Of a stretch of DNA of 64,000 nt, positions 27,277 to 37,900 are shown one piece after another. Under the pieces are notes generated by a model, which was given only the letters and a program-made list of their open reading frames with translations, was not told the origin of the DNA and did no database searches. The stretch's first letter is position 1, and the number at the start of each line of letters is the position of its first letter. The position numbers and the translations under genes were made by a program. This DNA comes from Aphis gossypii (lineage: Eukaryota; Arthropoda; Insecta; Hemiptera; Aphididae). The stretch covers positions 38,337,213 through 38,401,212 of the forward strand of contig NC_065531.1 in NCBI RefSeq assembly GCF_020184175.1. The letters run 5' to 3'.

Positions 27277-27560
27277 TCACTTCGCATAAATTTGGGACTG
27301 AAAATCTGAAATACATGTTTGCAGGCGCTTTCTAAATCTGCAAACTGCGTTATCCAGCATCTGCTGTGAAATTCAGTTAACTTCATTGTATTCAATAACT
27401 TCCTTCAAATGCTGTAAGACGCGTGGCATGTTGACGTACACAAGTGATTTTAGATATCCCCATCAAAAAATGACACATCGACAAATCAGAGGAGAGGGTC
27501 GGACTGTCAGATAACCAATTTTGAAATAACGTTTCACAACGAATGTACCATACTATCTCC
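27277..27560 (-). pseudogene. decayed C-terminal fragment of a Tc1/mariner-superfamily transposase
   Basis: On the minus strand the frame reads GYLKSLVYVNMPRVLQHLKE, then VIEYNEVN, an in-frame TGA, ISQQMLDNAVCRFRKRLQTC and a tail to a stop at 27277-27279. This is the C-terminal signature of DDE transposases of the Tc1/mariner (IS630) superfamily: the conserved aromatic FLWGYLKS block, then a PRTLxxLKxxI helix, then a VxxxFRxRLxxCI helix. The preceding block SSDLSMCHFLMG corresponds to SPDLxxCDFFLWG but lies one frame off, next to a T run at 27466-27471, so there is at least one frameshift. VISK further upstream fits the usual VISR block. The N-terminal and central catalytic parts and both terminal repeats are missing. 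It is dead: truncated, with a stop and a frameshift. Position and orientation are secure; the exact subfamily is inference. Confidence 0.85.
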
Positions 27561-28279
27561 AAAACCATTTACTGTCAAAAACGATCGTTTCAAACGTAGA
27601 ATACTAGAAATATCACTAAAAAAGGTCAAATTAAGGTTATAAAAGAAATATTATTTTAATAATTATATTAAAATTTCATTAAATGTAAACACTAAACATG
27701 ACGTATTCCTATTTTTTTTTTTTAAATCGCCAGCGTTATTTACCTTAGACCTGCAAAGTTTACAAATTAGATCCAACTTGGTGCCAGAAAATGCCTACAA
27801 ACTTTATTATCTGAGCATCGATTAGATTCTATTAGATATATTAGAAAAAGTATCGTTATACTCAAAAGTAAGCGAATATACACACACATTTTTTTGTAAA
27901 AGTTATACATTTTTCGTTCAATAAAAAATAAAAAAAAATACAATATTATTACATAATTGAATGCCTAGAAAATTAGTTCAAAGTATTTGTTTTTGTTTTT
28001 AAAATAAACTTAAAAAAAAAATTAAGCTAAGATTATTAGCTTAATTACTAGTAATTTAAATAAAGAAATAACGGTGGGTTTAATTTTTAAATACCATAAA
28101 TCAACTAATTATATTTTTTTAAATTTTTTCTTTCCTTATTATTATTTTTATTATTCATGTTCATTAAATTTTAATGCTTTTGGAAGCATTTTTTTCCGTA
28201 CCGTTAAAAATTAAAATTCCACGGATAGTATCAATGTTCTGTTTATTTCATATTTTCATTCATTTAAAACACATTACAC
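27561..28279. other. gene-free AT-rich stretch
   Basis: AT-rich flank of the transposase remnant. I looked for a matching terminal inverted repeat or a continuation of the transposase and found none I could support. Confidence 0.5.
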
Positions 28280-29480
28280 CGCAGTAATTCTATGTTTACC
28301 GGACAATGGTAGCGATTTATTTGACAACCGATTACAACGTCCTAATCACTCTTTTTTTCTGACACCCATAACCGTAGTTATTGAATACCGTGTGTTGCCC
28401 GTGGCAAATCCTACACAAGAATTCACGGGGCGTCGGGATCGACCAATACAAAAAAAAAAAAAACGAACACTAATAAACATGATACTATAATTATTATATA
28501 AAGCGTGTCCATCCCATACAGTATTGAAAATGTAAACTGTTTAATATCAACGATATATTATATTACTGTTGTATCGTAGGGATAAATGGCATGTTTATCG
28601 TTTAAAACCTTTTTCGTAGGCATACAAATTATTTCAAAAATGAAAAACCGAGATTACCGAACAATTTTGTATTATGTTACCACGCGTTATGTTTCGGTTC
28701 GCACGGAGAATAACGGTTATCCATCCGTCTTAATAGATCGAAACGGTGTTTTTCCGTGGAATTGTCTGTTGCGAAGAAGGCATTCTAATATATTATGGTA
28801 ACGAACAAAAAGCCAACGTCCATGTGTGCGAGTGTCGGGTTTATACTATTGCACGTGTGTATAATATATACTTACACATTATAAGGTCTAATAGGATAAA
28901 ATCAATCTCGCCCGTAAACCGGAAATAGCCTAGCGGCGGAATGGAAGATTTTGTTCGTCATAACAACGAACAACGAGAATAAAGAAGATATAGACAGGGC
29001 CATAACACTTTATCACGAGCTCTACAACGGCTAAGAGAGGTGTGGGACCGTAATATTGTTATTGTCTTCCGTGTTTGGGGGTTAGGTTGTATCATCCCTA
29101 TATTTTATCATATATGTTCGACCTGACGACCCCATGTGCAGCGCAGCACTCTCGTTGTTACTCCGACGCGGTTGTTTACGACCGTGTCTTTATTATTATT
29201 ATTATGTATACACGTGAAACTGCAGCAGCAGCAGTAACACCCTCCCCCGTGGTAGACAAAACGCTTATGATTTATCATAAATCACGTTCGGGGTTTGTAG
29301 GGTACGTCACATCGATTACCGTACGCCGCACGGCTAGCGATTGGATAATGGAATTTCTGAATGCAGTGATTTGAGATTAGAGCAACATTGTCGCTGTTAC
29401 GTACGAAAAATCAATTATAGTTTATTCAAAATCATTCAACGGTAAGAGGTACGTACAGTCACATTATAGGTATTATTACT
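28280..29480. promoter_or_regulatory. GC-rich island cluster
   Basis: About 1.2 kb of GC-richer, CpG-containing sequence with several overlapping open frames (28586-28801, 28746-28928, 29075-29374 plus), none with a recognisable domain. It includes a short GCA repeat (about 29221-29236), ATT repeats at 29193-29203 and a poly(A) run at 28450-28462. Overlap of frames in different phases argues against coding and for low stop frequency. Possible regulatory region or untranslated exon. Confidence 0.25.
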
Positions 29481-30933
29481 GTGTTCATGCGTTATACGTT
29501 ACGTATAATATGCATTTATATATCATTTCGTCTATATCGTCCTCATAATATTTATAACTTTCTCAAAATCATCTCACGCAAAGATATAATATATTGCTGT
29601 CTTCAAAAACAAACGTACGTTAATACGATGATACCAACAACGGTCACCTCATCTCAATCCACCAAACTAAACCAGTTCAAAAAAAACATATAACTGGCTT
29701 TTATCTTTAATATTTTAAATTGTATTTTATATTGTAATATTACAACAAAAATCGTCAAATCGACTATATCTCAATTTCACAGCATTCCTTTATATGAAAA
29801 AAGAAGCCATCTCAGTATGGACTGTATGTGGGATCTGTATTGACATCAAAAATATTTTCAAAAAATGTTGTAAAATATCATATGCGTATTAAATAAAATA
29901 GCATATACAATAGTACATGATTATTTAATAGAATGGTATCCCCAAGTTTTTTTTATATAACTAAGAATTTATAAAATTTTTAATTTTTATTGTGTTAATA
30001 CGTTGTTTTTATAAATCTTTCTAATATAAATAGGCTGTGCGCAGAACAACGATTTTAGTTATTATTACTTTTATTTGTAGGAAACTAAAATTGTTTGTTA
30101 ACATTACTTTTTATCACACGTTATACAATTTCCCAAATATTAAGATTCATTTTTACCAGTTTACTCTCAATTTTTATTATATACAATTATTTATCAATGA
30201 GTTCAAATTTAACATATCTATTATCGGGACCTATTCAATATAGATGTGATAATAACGAAGAACATTAGTGTACGTCTAATACACAGTATAGCAAATTTCG
30301 CGGATCTTTTTTTTATTCAGTTAATTACTATCTGGAAAAATATAGACAAATATTTGACCTTAAAATAAGATCTTTCTGAAACTAAAAAGTTATTATCCTT
30401 TAATAAACATAAAAATAAAATGCTAATAGTGATTGTACAAAAAGTTACTATAAAATAGTAAGCGGGAAAAAAATAAGTTTCAACTCTTTTGTGTTTGAAA
30501 ATACCATTATCGGATATGCTTTTGAACATCATTTCTCTAACGCCACATTTTCAATATTAATTTTTTGCGGTGTTTTTAATATTACTATGGTAATATTATC
30601 TATAAAATAACCTAAATTAAATTTTTATACCAGTTTAAATTCTTTTATCAATATTATTTATGATACATATAAAAATATATAAAATGTAATATATAAAACT
30701 ATATAACTTGGGAATTTTATTATCAATGATGCAAATTATTTTCTCATCAAGAAACGTAAGCTTTATTCATCTTGCCATTTATTGTATTTGTTTTGTAAGG
30801 TCGTAACGACCTTGGTCATATATTATAATTTATATTGCACGTCTAATAATATATTTAATATAGCTTAGTCTTGAGTTAGGTAACCGTTTCATATGTCTTT
30901 CTACTCCGTAGTCTACCGATTTTCACAAAATAT
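29481..30933. other. gene-free AT-rich stretch
   Basis: Small frames at 29481-29693, 30037-30243 (plus) and 30317-30532 (minus) have random-looking AT-rich composition. No RNA gene or repeat recognised. Confidence 0.55.
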
Positions 30934-30998
30934 TTATTTGTAGAACAGTCACCGATTTGTGTCATGTATACACAAAGTGGTGGCTGTTCTACGTATAA
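30934..30998 (+). ncRNA. miRNA-like hairpin
   Basis: A strong stem-loop. Arm 30940-30962 (starting GTAGAACAG, ending TTTGTGT) pairs with 30970-30992 (starting ACACAAA, ending CTGTTCTAC) around a 7-base loop, CATGTAT. Pairing is 9 + 4 + 7 Watson-Crick pairs plus two G-U pairs and one internal mismatch, over two 23-base arms. Pairing continues weakly outward (about 30934-30939 with 30993-30998) after one mismatch. The arms have mixed composition, unlike the AT-only palindromes nearby, and their length and loop fit an animal pre-miRNA. I recognise no known miRNA seed. It could instead be a small palindromic transposon remnant; no target duplication is evident. The complementary strand would also fold. 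Confidence 0.4.
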
Positions 30999-31336
30999 TA
31001 CGTACAACATTATGTTGTAAACTCAGTTTAAACTTTTGAGTGCATTTCATTTTATCTTACGAGGCATATTTTTGTAAATTGTACGATAAAATATGCTGTC
31101 GAGATGCAGGTTTCTCGGTTGGCCATTTTATTTCTGAAATACAACTTAAAAACTACTTTAGCAATACTTCTAAAGAATACAAATTATTTCGAATATACAT
31201 GCACGTGTGCAGGTTATAACAAGCAGCACTATACACCAAACAAAAAAAGGATATTTCAATATTGTGTGTTGTAACATTCGTTTTCAAACTTTCGATGTAA
31301 AAACAATTGTTTTTTATTTTTATTTTTATCGTAAAA
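30999..31336. other. gene-free stretch
   Basis: AT-rich with no gene-like signal apart from random short frames on the minus strand (31153-31353). Confidence 0.45.
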
Positions 31337-31537
31337 ATGATTGACAGTGACACGAAAACATGCCATCCAAAAAGGAAAACGCGTTCAATAATTATTTTTA
31401 AAGCAGAAATTGAAAAAAAAAAATGGTATGAATATTATCAATGTTTTAAAATCAAAGAGCATTGTATTCTTTTTCAAGATGACGTGCATGTAACATTGTC
31501 GAAATTATTTAAATGTGAATATAGTGTGGAAAATTAA
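31337..31537 (+). CDS. small hypothetical ORF, 66 residues
   Basis: ATG at 31337 in a favourable context (GTAAAAATGA) opens 66 codons starting MIDSDTKTCHPKRKTRS, then a Lys/Glu-rich middle (AEIEKKKWYEYYQC) and an end KLFKCEYSVEN. The mix of charged residues, four cysteines and aromatics looks more protein-like than neighbouring frames, but I recognise no domain. There is no signal peptide or membrane segment. A T-rich tract immediately upstream could be a polypyrimidine tract, but no AG acceptor is well placed. Chance ORFs of this size are common here, so confidence is low. Confidence 0.18.
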   Translation: MIDSDTKTCHPKRKTRSIIIFKAEIEKKKWYEYYQCFKIKEHCILFQDDVHVTLSKLFKCEYSVEN

Positions 31538-31679
31538 AATTGAGCAAAAGGCTGATTTAAGCTATAACACCATTATAGAACATGTTAATTAAATGTTACC
31601 GTAAATGTGTTTATCTTTAACGTGCAAAATAATGAGCATAAATCAACAATCGTATTTATTACGTACGTAATAATATAAT

Positions 31680-32950
31680 AACATTTAGGTAGAAATGTAG
31701 AATATCATCCGTCGATATGACTTTCGTTCGGTCGTACGGCGTGACTGATGCATGATAACATCACTTTACAATAATTGGCACGGGTGCACGTGATTACCTT
31801 CGAAAATGACTTAAAATATATATTATATCTTATGTTTCTTTTTATACATCAATAATGTTCGATAGTTTTTTTATTTGTTTATAATTCAAAAATCTATCGC
31901 AAGTTGTTTTATTGAATACAACCGTATCAGCGTACTATGAAATATTTTTCAATACGATGGTTGGCAATACGGATAGTACCACATAGGTCAGACTCTCGTC
32001 ACACTCAAACGTCGCTCATTCGGTTACGAATTCCAATTATTAATCAGTGTAATACTTTGTGATTAGTAGTGCACGTGAAAAAGACTACTCGCAATAATAT
32101 AATATTATTACCGTGAAAGAATCGAAACTATTGTTATAATTTATAAATTATAATATTTAAAATTATTAAAAAGTAAACGATTTTGGTATCGGTTAAAAAT
32201 ATCGATTACAAAACCGTGGGTTTGCCGGTACACAGCGCATATTAGGCGATCAACTCGCACACTTTGAGTAACGTGCAGGCAAAATGGTTTTTTTTTTTTT
32301 AAGGTTTGTACATTTTTGTTTTTCATTATTCACAAGACTTTGTTGTTAATTATTTATCTGTACAACGCATGTCGATGATTTCCCCTCACATTTGAATATA
32401 ATAATATGGTGTATCGTACACAATAATAATACAATATAATATTAAATACCGCATAAATATTAAATAACGCCTTAACTCATTTTCTCGGAGGATTTTGCTT
32501 ATGTCTTAAGATTTGTGTTTATTAGACGAGCGAGTGAAAACGCTTTCCGCCGAAATTCCTTATGAAATATACACCCGATAATGAGGACAAAACTGTATAA
32601 TGAACGCTGTCATCTCTGACCGTGTCTCGGCATTCCGACCTCCGCCTACCGCGCACCGACAGTCACCCGACGGGCAGCAACAGCGACGTCGACGACGCTC
32701 TACGGTGGCACGGACTATGCAATTAGCGCGATCGGTGTACCTACCCACTTGTGCGGTGGCTCTTAAAACTTTTTGATGTGCGCGTTCGTGTATATACTTA
32801 TGTATACGGAGCATAAATTTCCGTAGAATGCCTTAGTATCCGCCTCTACACGCCGTGGGACCGGGTAACCTCGAATATTATGCATAATATTTATAGTATA
32901 CGCCTATCCTAACCGAGTTTCGGGTTTTAGGAAAATCCAAGTAGGTACAG
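31680..32950. promoter_or_regulatory. GC-richer region with scattered initiator-like words
   Basis: Moderate to high GC blocks at 31690-32080 and 32480-32950. ATCAGTGT at about 32045 matches the arthropod initiator, but no TATA box or DPE is correctly spaced. An 84-codon minus frame (32560-32814) has an Arg/Cys stretch from a CGA/GCA-rich patch and no recognisable domain. Candidate regulatory DNA. Confidence 0.22.
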
Positions 32951-33022
32951 TACAGAGTGGGTCGCAATGTTTTTTCGTGTTTACCTCACGGAAAACCGGA
33001 AAACGCGGCGGACCACCCTGTA
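32951..33022. mobile_element. tiny palindromic MITE candidate, TA-flanked
   Basis: The left end CAGAGTGGGTCGC (32953-32965) and the reverse complement of the right end, CAGGGTGGTCCGC (33008-33020), agree at 10 of 13 positions. Each is bordered by TA (32951-32952, 33021-33022), as expected for Tc1/mariner-type insertions. The inside is also self-complementary (GTTTTTTCGTG against CACGGAAAAC around a TTTACCT loop), so the whole 68-base unit can fold. Termini beginning CAGGGTGG are typical of this superfamily. There is no coding capacity. Divergent ends make this tentative. Confidence 0.35.
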
Positions 33023-33967
33023 TTAGTGCGTATAATATAATAATATATATTATAATTTCACGTTATTGCGCAATCGCACGCATTATTGTACAAATTATAC
33101 AATATATATATTATACATGTTGAAATTAATATTAATATTTTATTGATTTATAGATTTTTAAATCAACGGACGCAATTATTGGCCTTACCTCACACGACGA
33201 AGTCACGACACGAATTTTTAGTTCCATTTATTGTTATTTTTTTCAGACGTTCGGAACATACCTCTGAATAAACGGTGACACGATCACAATCAAAGCAATT
33301 GGGTTTCTTCTGTTGACACGAATCATAATATTATATATTTTTGTCCAGTGTATATGTGCGTATAGTATACATTATAATATTATACAGCTGCATGTTGTAT
33401 AGCATGCATAGTATGTTCATACTGTCAGTACATAGGAATCTGATATAGTAGGCCAAAGCACTTCGCGACGTTCGCACGTCTAATATCCGTTACCGGCGGC
33501 ATCTCTCGCGTTTCCGACGGAAATTAAACGTTTACGCGTTTACTGTAAACAACTTCGCGGTCTCCACTTTCGCCACTACATTGCCTGCACGTCGAACGGA
33601 ATTCATCCATCGGTCACGCGTTTTTATATAAGGAGGGTTTTGGTTAACATTGGCCGGTTTTGTATACTACTTAGACCGCAAAAACCTTCGAAAATAGCGA
33701 GAAAAAAAAGGTTCGATGTCTTTTTTGTGTGACATATAATTTTATATTAATCGAAATTCAGTTATACTGCCGGCGGCGAGTAGGTTTACACTTATCAATT
33801 TGCTATAGAATAGTTTATAATCGTGTTATTATTATTACGTAGACTCGTCGGATGATATATTCTCTGGTTTAACGCGACGTGGTTTAGAAGTTTTTATTTG
33901 TTTGGACACGGTCTGCGAGATTTCTGAGAGAGGAAACTGATGCAAGTTCACAGCCCCGCCTAGCATT

Positions 33968-33969
<2 letters not shown>
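33023..33969. promoter_or_regulatory. GC-richer region with TATA word
   Basis: TATATAAGG at 33625-33633 follows a CpG-rich block (33470-33610), but no initiator is correctly spaced downstream. No protein-coding frame is supported; the 33086-33271 frame is unremarkable. Function unknown. Confidence 0.2.

Positions 33970-33999
<30 letters not shown>
33970..33999 (+). repeat. (AC)n microsatellite
   Basis: About 15 uninterrupted AC units; the longest dinucleotide repeat in the window. Confidence 0.95.
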
Positions 34000-34000
<1 letters not shown>

Positions 34001-34904
34001 CACTGTAGACATGTAACAGTTAAATCGGCTAAATGGACTGCGCTTTCCCGAGACATTTGTCAGCCCGACAGAGTGATAAGATTGCACTCTTTACTGGCGC
34101 TCAAGATGGAAAGATTATAATATTATATTACACTCTTTCCAAGAAATATTTCTCATCATCAAGTTACCATCGCGATTTATAACGTAGACCTATTAACCGA
34201 AATCAGTGTCTTGTGTTAAAATGCAGCGCGTTTGGCGCCTTTCAACGTCTTGTGCGTATTATGCGAAATGATAAAATATATCGATATTAATTTTCTCTTC
34301 GCGCTTCGGTTCCGGCCTCATCACCGCCGACTTGGGACTTGATATTTTATGTGTGTGGGAGATAAATTTACTCGCCGTCCGCGCATTTAATTAAATAATA
34401 ATTTAAATCCGCAGGTTTCTGGTTCGGTGGCCGAGATGTTTTGAGAGAATAATATCGAAACGACGTTTATTCGTTGTATATGAAAGCAAGACAGTAGGTA
34501 ATATCGCACTGTCACTGCAAGTCGTCGCAACCAGGTAAACCGATGTATATCGATTTTTAAAGTCGCAGTTGTCATTGTTGTACTTAAAAAGATTGTACAC
34601 TTTTCTTATATTTATTGTATGTGTGCGTTTTGACGTAAAACAAAATTTCAAAATTATAAATGTTCATTAAAAGTCAGCTGTATACACAAATGTAAAAATT
34701 GAACCGCATAGTGTTAACATAATATTCACATTAATTATTAATCGTTTAGCTTGTAATCAGTTTTAATTTTAGTAGCATTCGTATGATGATAATATACTAA
34801 TCGACATGGCGTCCTTTTACCTATGATCTATATTCTAATCTATGTTAGAATATTAAATAGTCGTAAGCTGATAAGTAGATTTGCAATAAATAACAATAAC
34901 ATTT
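34000..34904. other. mixed-composition stretch, no supported gene
   Basis: GC-richer to about 34580, then AT-rich. Overlapping minus frames (34387-34575, 34403-34651) are in different phases and have no domain I recognise. Confidence 0.35.
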
Positions 34905-34929
34905 TTATTTTATTTTATTTTATTTTTGT
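34905..34929 (+). repeat. (TTTTA)n short tandem repeat
   Basis: Four to five TTTTA units in a row, ending in a T run. Confidence 0.85.
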
Positions 34930-37900
34930 ACTGTTTAGGTCACATTGTTACTACAATCATTTAAGCCGACGGCTGCATGACATTTTCCGATAGACAATAT
35001 AATCAAAAAATAAAGTCAAATAATCCGACTATAATTATAGAGAAATATTTTAATAATCAGTGATTGAAATATTTAACATTTTATAAAAAAAATGATCTAA
35101 TCTAAGCCGTTATTAATATTTTATTCTCTGAAGAGAATTATTTAAATAGGTTTTATTGTTTTCTGTGTTTTCATTATGATTGTTAAAGAGAAAAAATATT
35201 ATTATTCATTATCTACATCTAAAAAAACTTTATCACTTATCTATGCATATAAACATAAAATTCTTTTTGTATTTATTAGTAAGCGCATAACTTGAAAACG
35301 GATGAATCGTTTGAGCTCATTTTTTTTTAAATGCTTATAAAAGTCCAAATAAGGTTTTTATGTAAAGAAAAAGTTGAAAATTGAAAAATTCGGGAAAAAC
35401 TGAAAGTGCTTTTTTTCGAAAGGATTATTGTCGAAATCGTGACTATAAGCGTGTATTCCATTTGTTGGGTCAGATATAAACTATTAAATTCTTTATGGAC
35501 AATACAACGGTTTGCCGAGTTAGCTACTAATATATTCAAATAGGTTTAATACGAATAGTAATAATTATAATATTAAAATAATATATTTTACAAGACAATT
35601 AGTTTTGTTTAAAAGTAGTGGGTAAGTGTTAATTTGTATTCATTATTGTACCTCTGCTACCACTTTAATGCTTTTCAACGGCATTAGAACTTAAATAGGT
35701 ATTCAAAATTATTATTTTCATACAATAATTTGTAGCTTATCATGAGTCATACTATTTAAGTCCAACGATGCTATTAAACTAAAAATCGTCAAGACATATG
35801 ATTTTTACACAAACACGCGGAAAACAACATAGTATAATATAGTATGTTCTAAGAAAAACCAGTCACGTTTAACTGAAATAGTATAAAATCGGCTTGACTT
35901 ATTTTTTCAATGCATAAAATATCCATTCAAACGTATTTTGTAATTTTATGATGAGCGGTTGAAATCATTTTTACATCATCGTATAAATTATTTACAATAC
36001 GATTATAAAAAAAAAAAAATAAAATAATCATAATAATAATTTATAAATAGGTCATATACGAGACACACAATGAGCACTTTTCCAATGTAACTCGACAAGT
36101 TTAAAATCGATATTTTTTTTTCAACTTAACGTCATACAAAAAGATTTAGTACCAAACCAAATTTTATTTCTATTCATTTTATCATAAAATCAAAATAAAT
36201 AACCACCAGCAAAAAGTACATAAATATGTCGTTTTACTCTATATAAATAATCATTTTGTCGAATTAAATTCGTGTTAAATATAAAAAAGTTGCGTGCTTT
36301 AATGTCAAAGCATATTCCAATGAAACGGAAATAGTTAAATTTATTACGTTTATTCGTATACATCATACAGTTATACACGGTATAAAGAGATTTTTTTTTT
36401 AAATTATATAATACTATTATAATATGTTTGATGGTAGGTACCTAATAAAAAAAAATCATATCATATTAAAATAAAATATATAGAGAAAATTTTTATTTAC
36501 AGGTGGTACAATATTACGTATCATGTACCTATCTGTTCTTGTATTTCCATAGTCAATATTTGTTATTTTAAATGATTTATTCAACTGTTTATGGACAGAT
36601 TGCAATTTTATAATTACGTATACACTCAGTACTAGTAGTTATAGGTATAAAAAAATACACCACACATGAAGTATGAAATATTTTGATTTGTTGGATGCTT
36701 ACTTATATGTTAAAGCACATTGTATGATATTTTGTATCGTAAAATGTTGTATTTTACATTTGATTATTTATTTTACAAAAGATATTTTCTAACCATTGTT
36801 TCACGCTTTTCCGGGTTTTTCGTTTTTGACATTTTACCTACCAACATTGCGCTGGAGTGTAATATATATTTTTATTTTTGAAAACTTTAGTTTTAAACAA
36901 TCTCTTAGAATGGCTAAGTTTTGCTCAGTAAAATTTTATAAAACTTGCAAAACAGATTTTCGTGTCCAGTATGATTGATTTATGGGCTGTTGCGAAGTTT
37001 AACATATATTATTTAAAAAAGAAACAATAGCAATTATGAAGAGTAACGTTAAATTAAATAATTCAGTTTAATAATAATAATGTTTACTGTAATAATTAAT
37101 TCATAATTAATAATTATAGATGTATTCAATTATTATTATTTCTTGGAAAACAAATCAATAATTTTCAATTTTAGTATGTCTGAAAAAGATTATAGTATTT
37201 TAAGAATAAAAAACGATTCTAATACGGTTTTAATCTTCTTTCAGATGTATAACAAAACAATTATACGCATTAAATTTTAAATTTATAATAATAATACTTT
37301 CAAAATATATTGTGATTGTAGGTAGGTACATAAATTATATTTTTTATTGCTTTATTTGTAAGATTAACGGCATATATTCAAAATTAATTTATTAATTGTT
37401 ATTTCTTAAAAATATTCAGGTATACTAGTATTTATATTTGATACTTTTTTTTGAATAGTTTGTGTGAATAAAAAAAATATAGATTAATATAGATTAGGAT
37501 TAATTATATTCAATATTTTTGTGGTATGACAAAACTTATTTTAATATTAGAATTTTGTATGTATTATTCGTTTATAAATTAAAGTCTTTATTACATAATT
37601 TTAGATTAACTTATCGATAGTTCAAGTTTTATAATACTTCTTACCCGGTTTGTCTATTGGTCATAATATTTCTTACTGAAGTCAAGTCGTTTAGAATTAT
37701 ATCACTATTTTTATATAATAAAAACCATAACTCACTATTTATGTTAATTTTTCAATAACATTTTTTGATTCTTTTTTTTTATAATTTTGTTTAAATAATC
37801 TTTTATGAAAAAGGTCACTATTACTGCAGCTATTAGATCTAGCATATCAACAGGAGGTTAATATTAATATATTATTATACTGTTTTAGACCATATCAAAC

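Noticed and set aside
32560..32814. Arg/Cys-rich 84-residue minus-strand ORF
   Set aside because: The Arg and Cys runs come from a CGA/GCA-rich patch; no domain, signal peptide or conserved cysteine spacing that I recognise.
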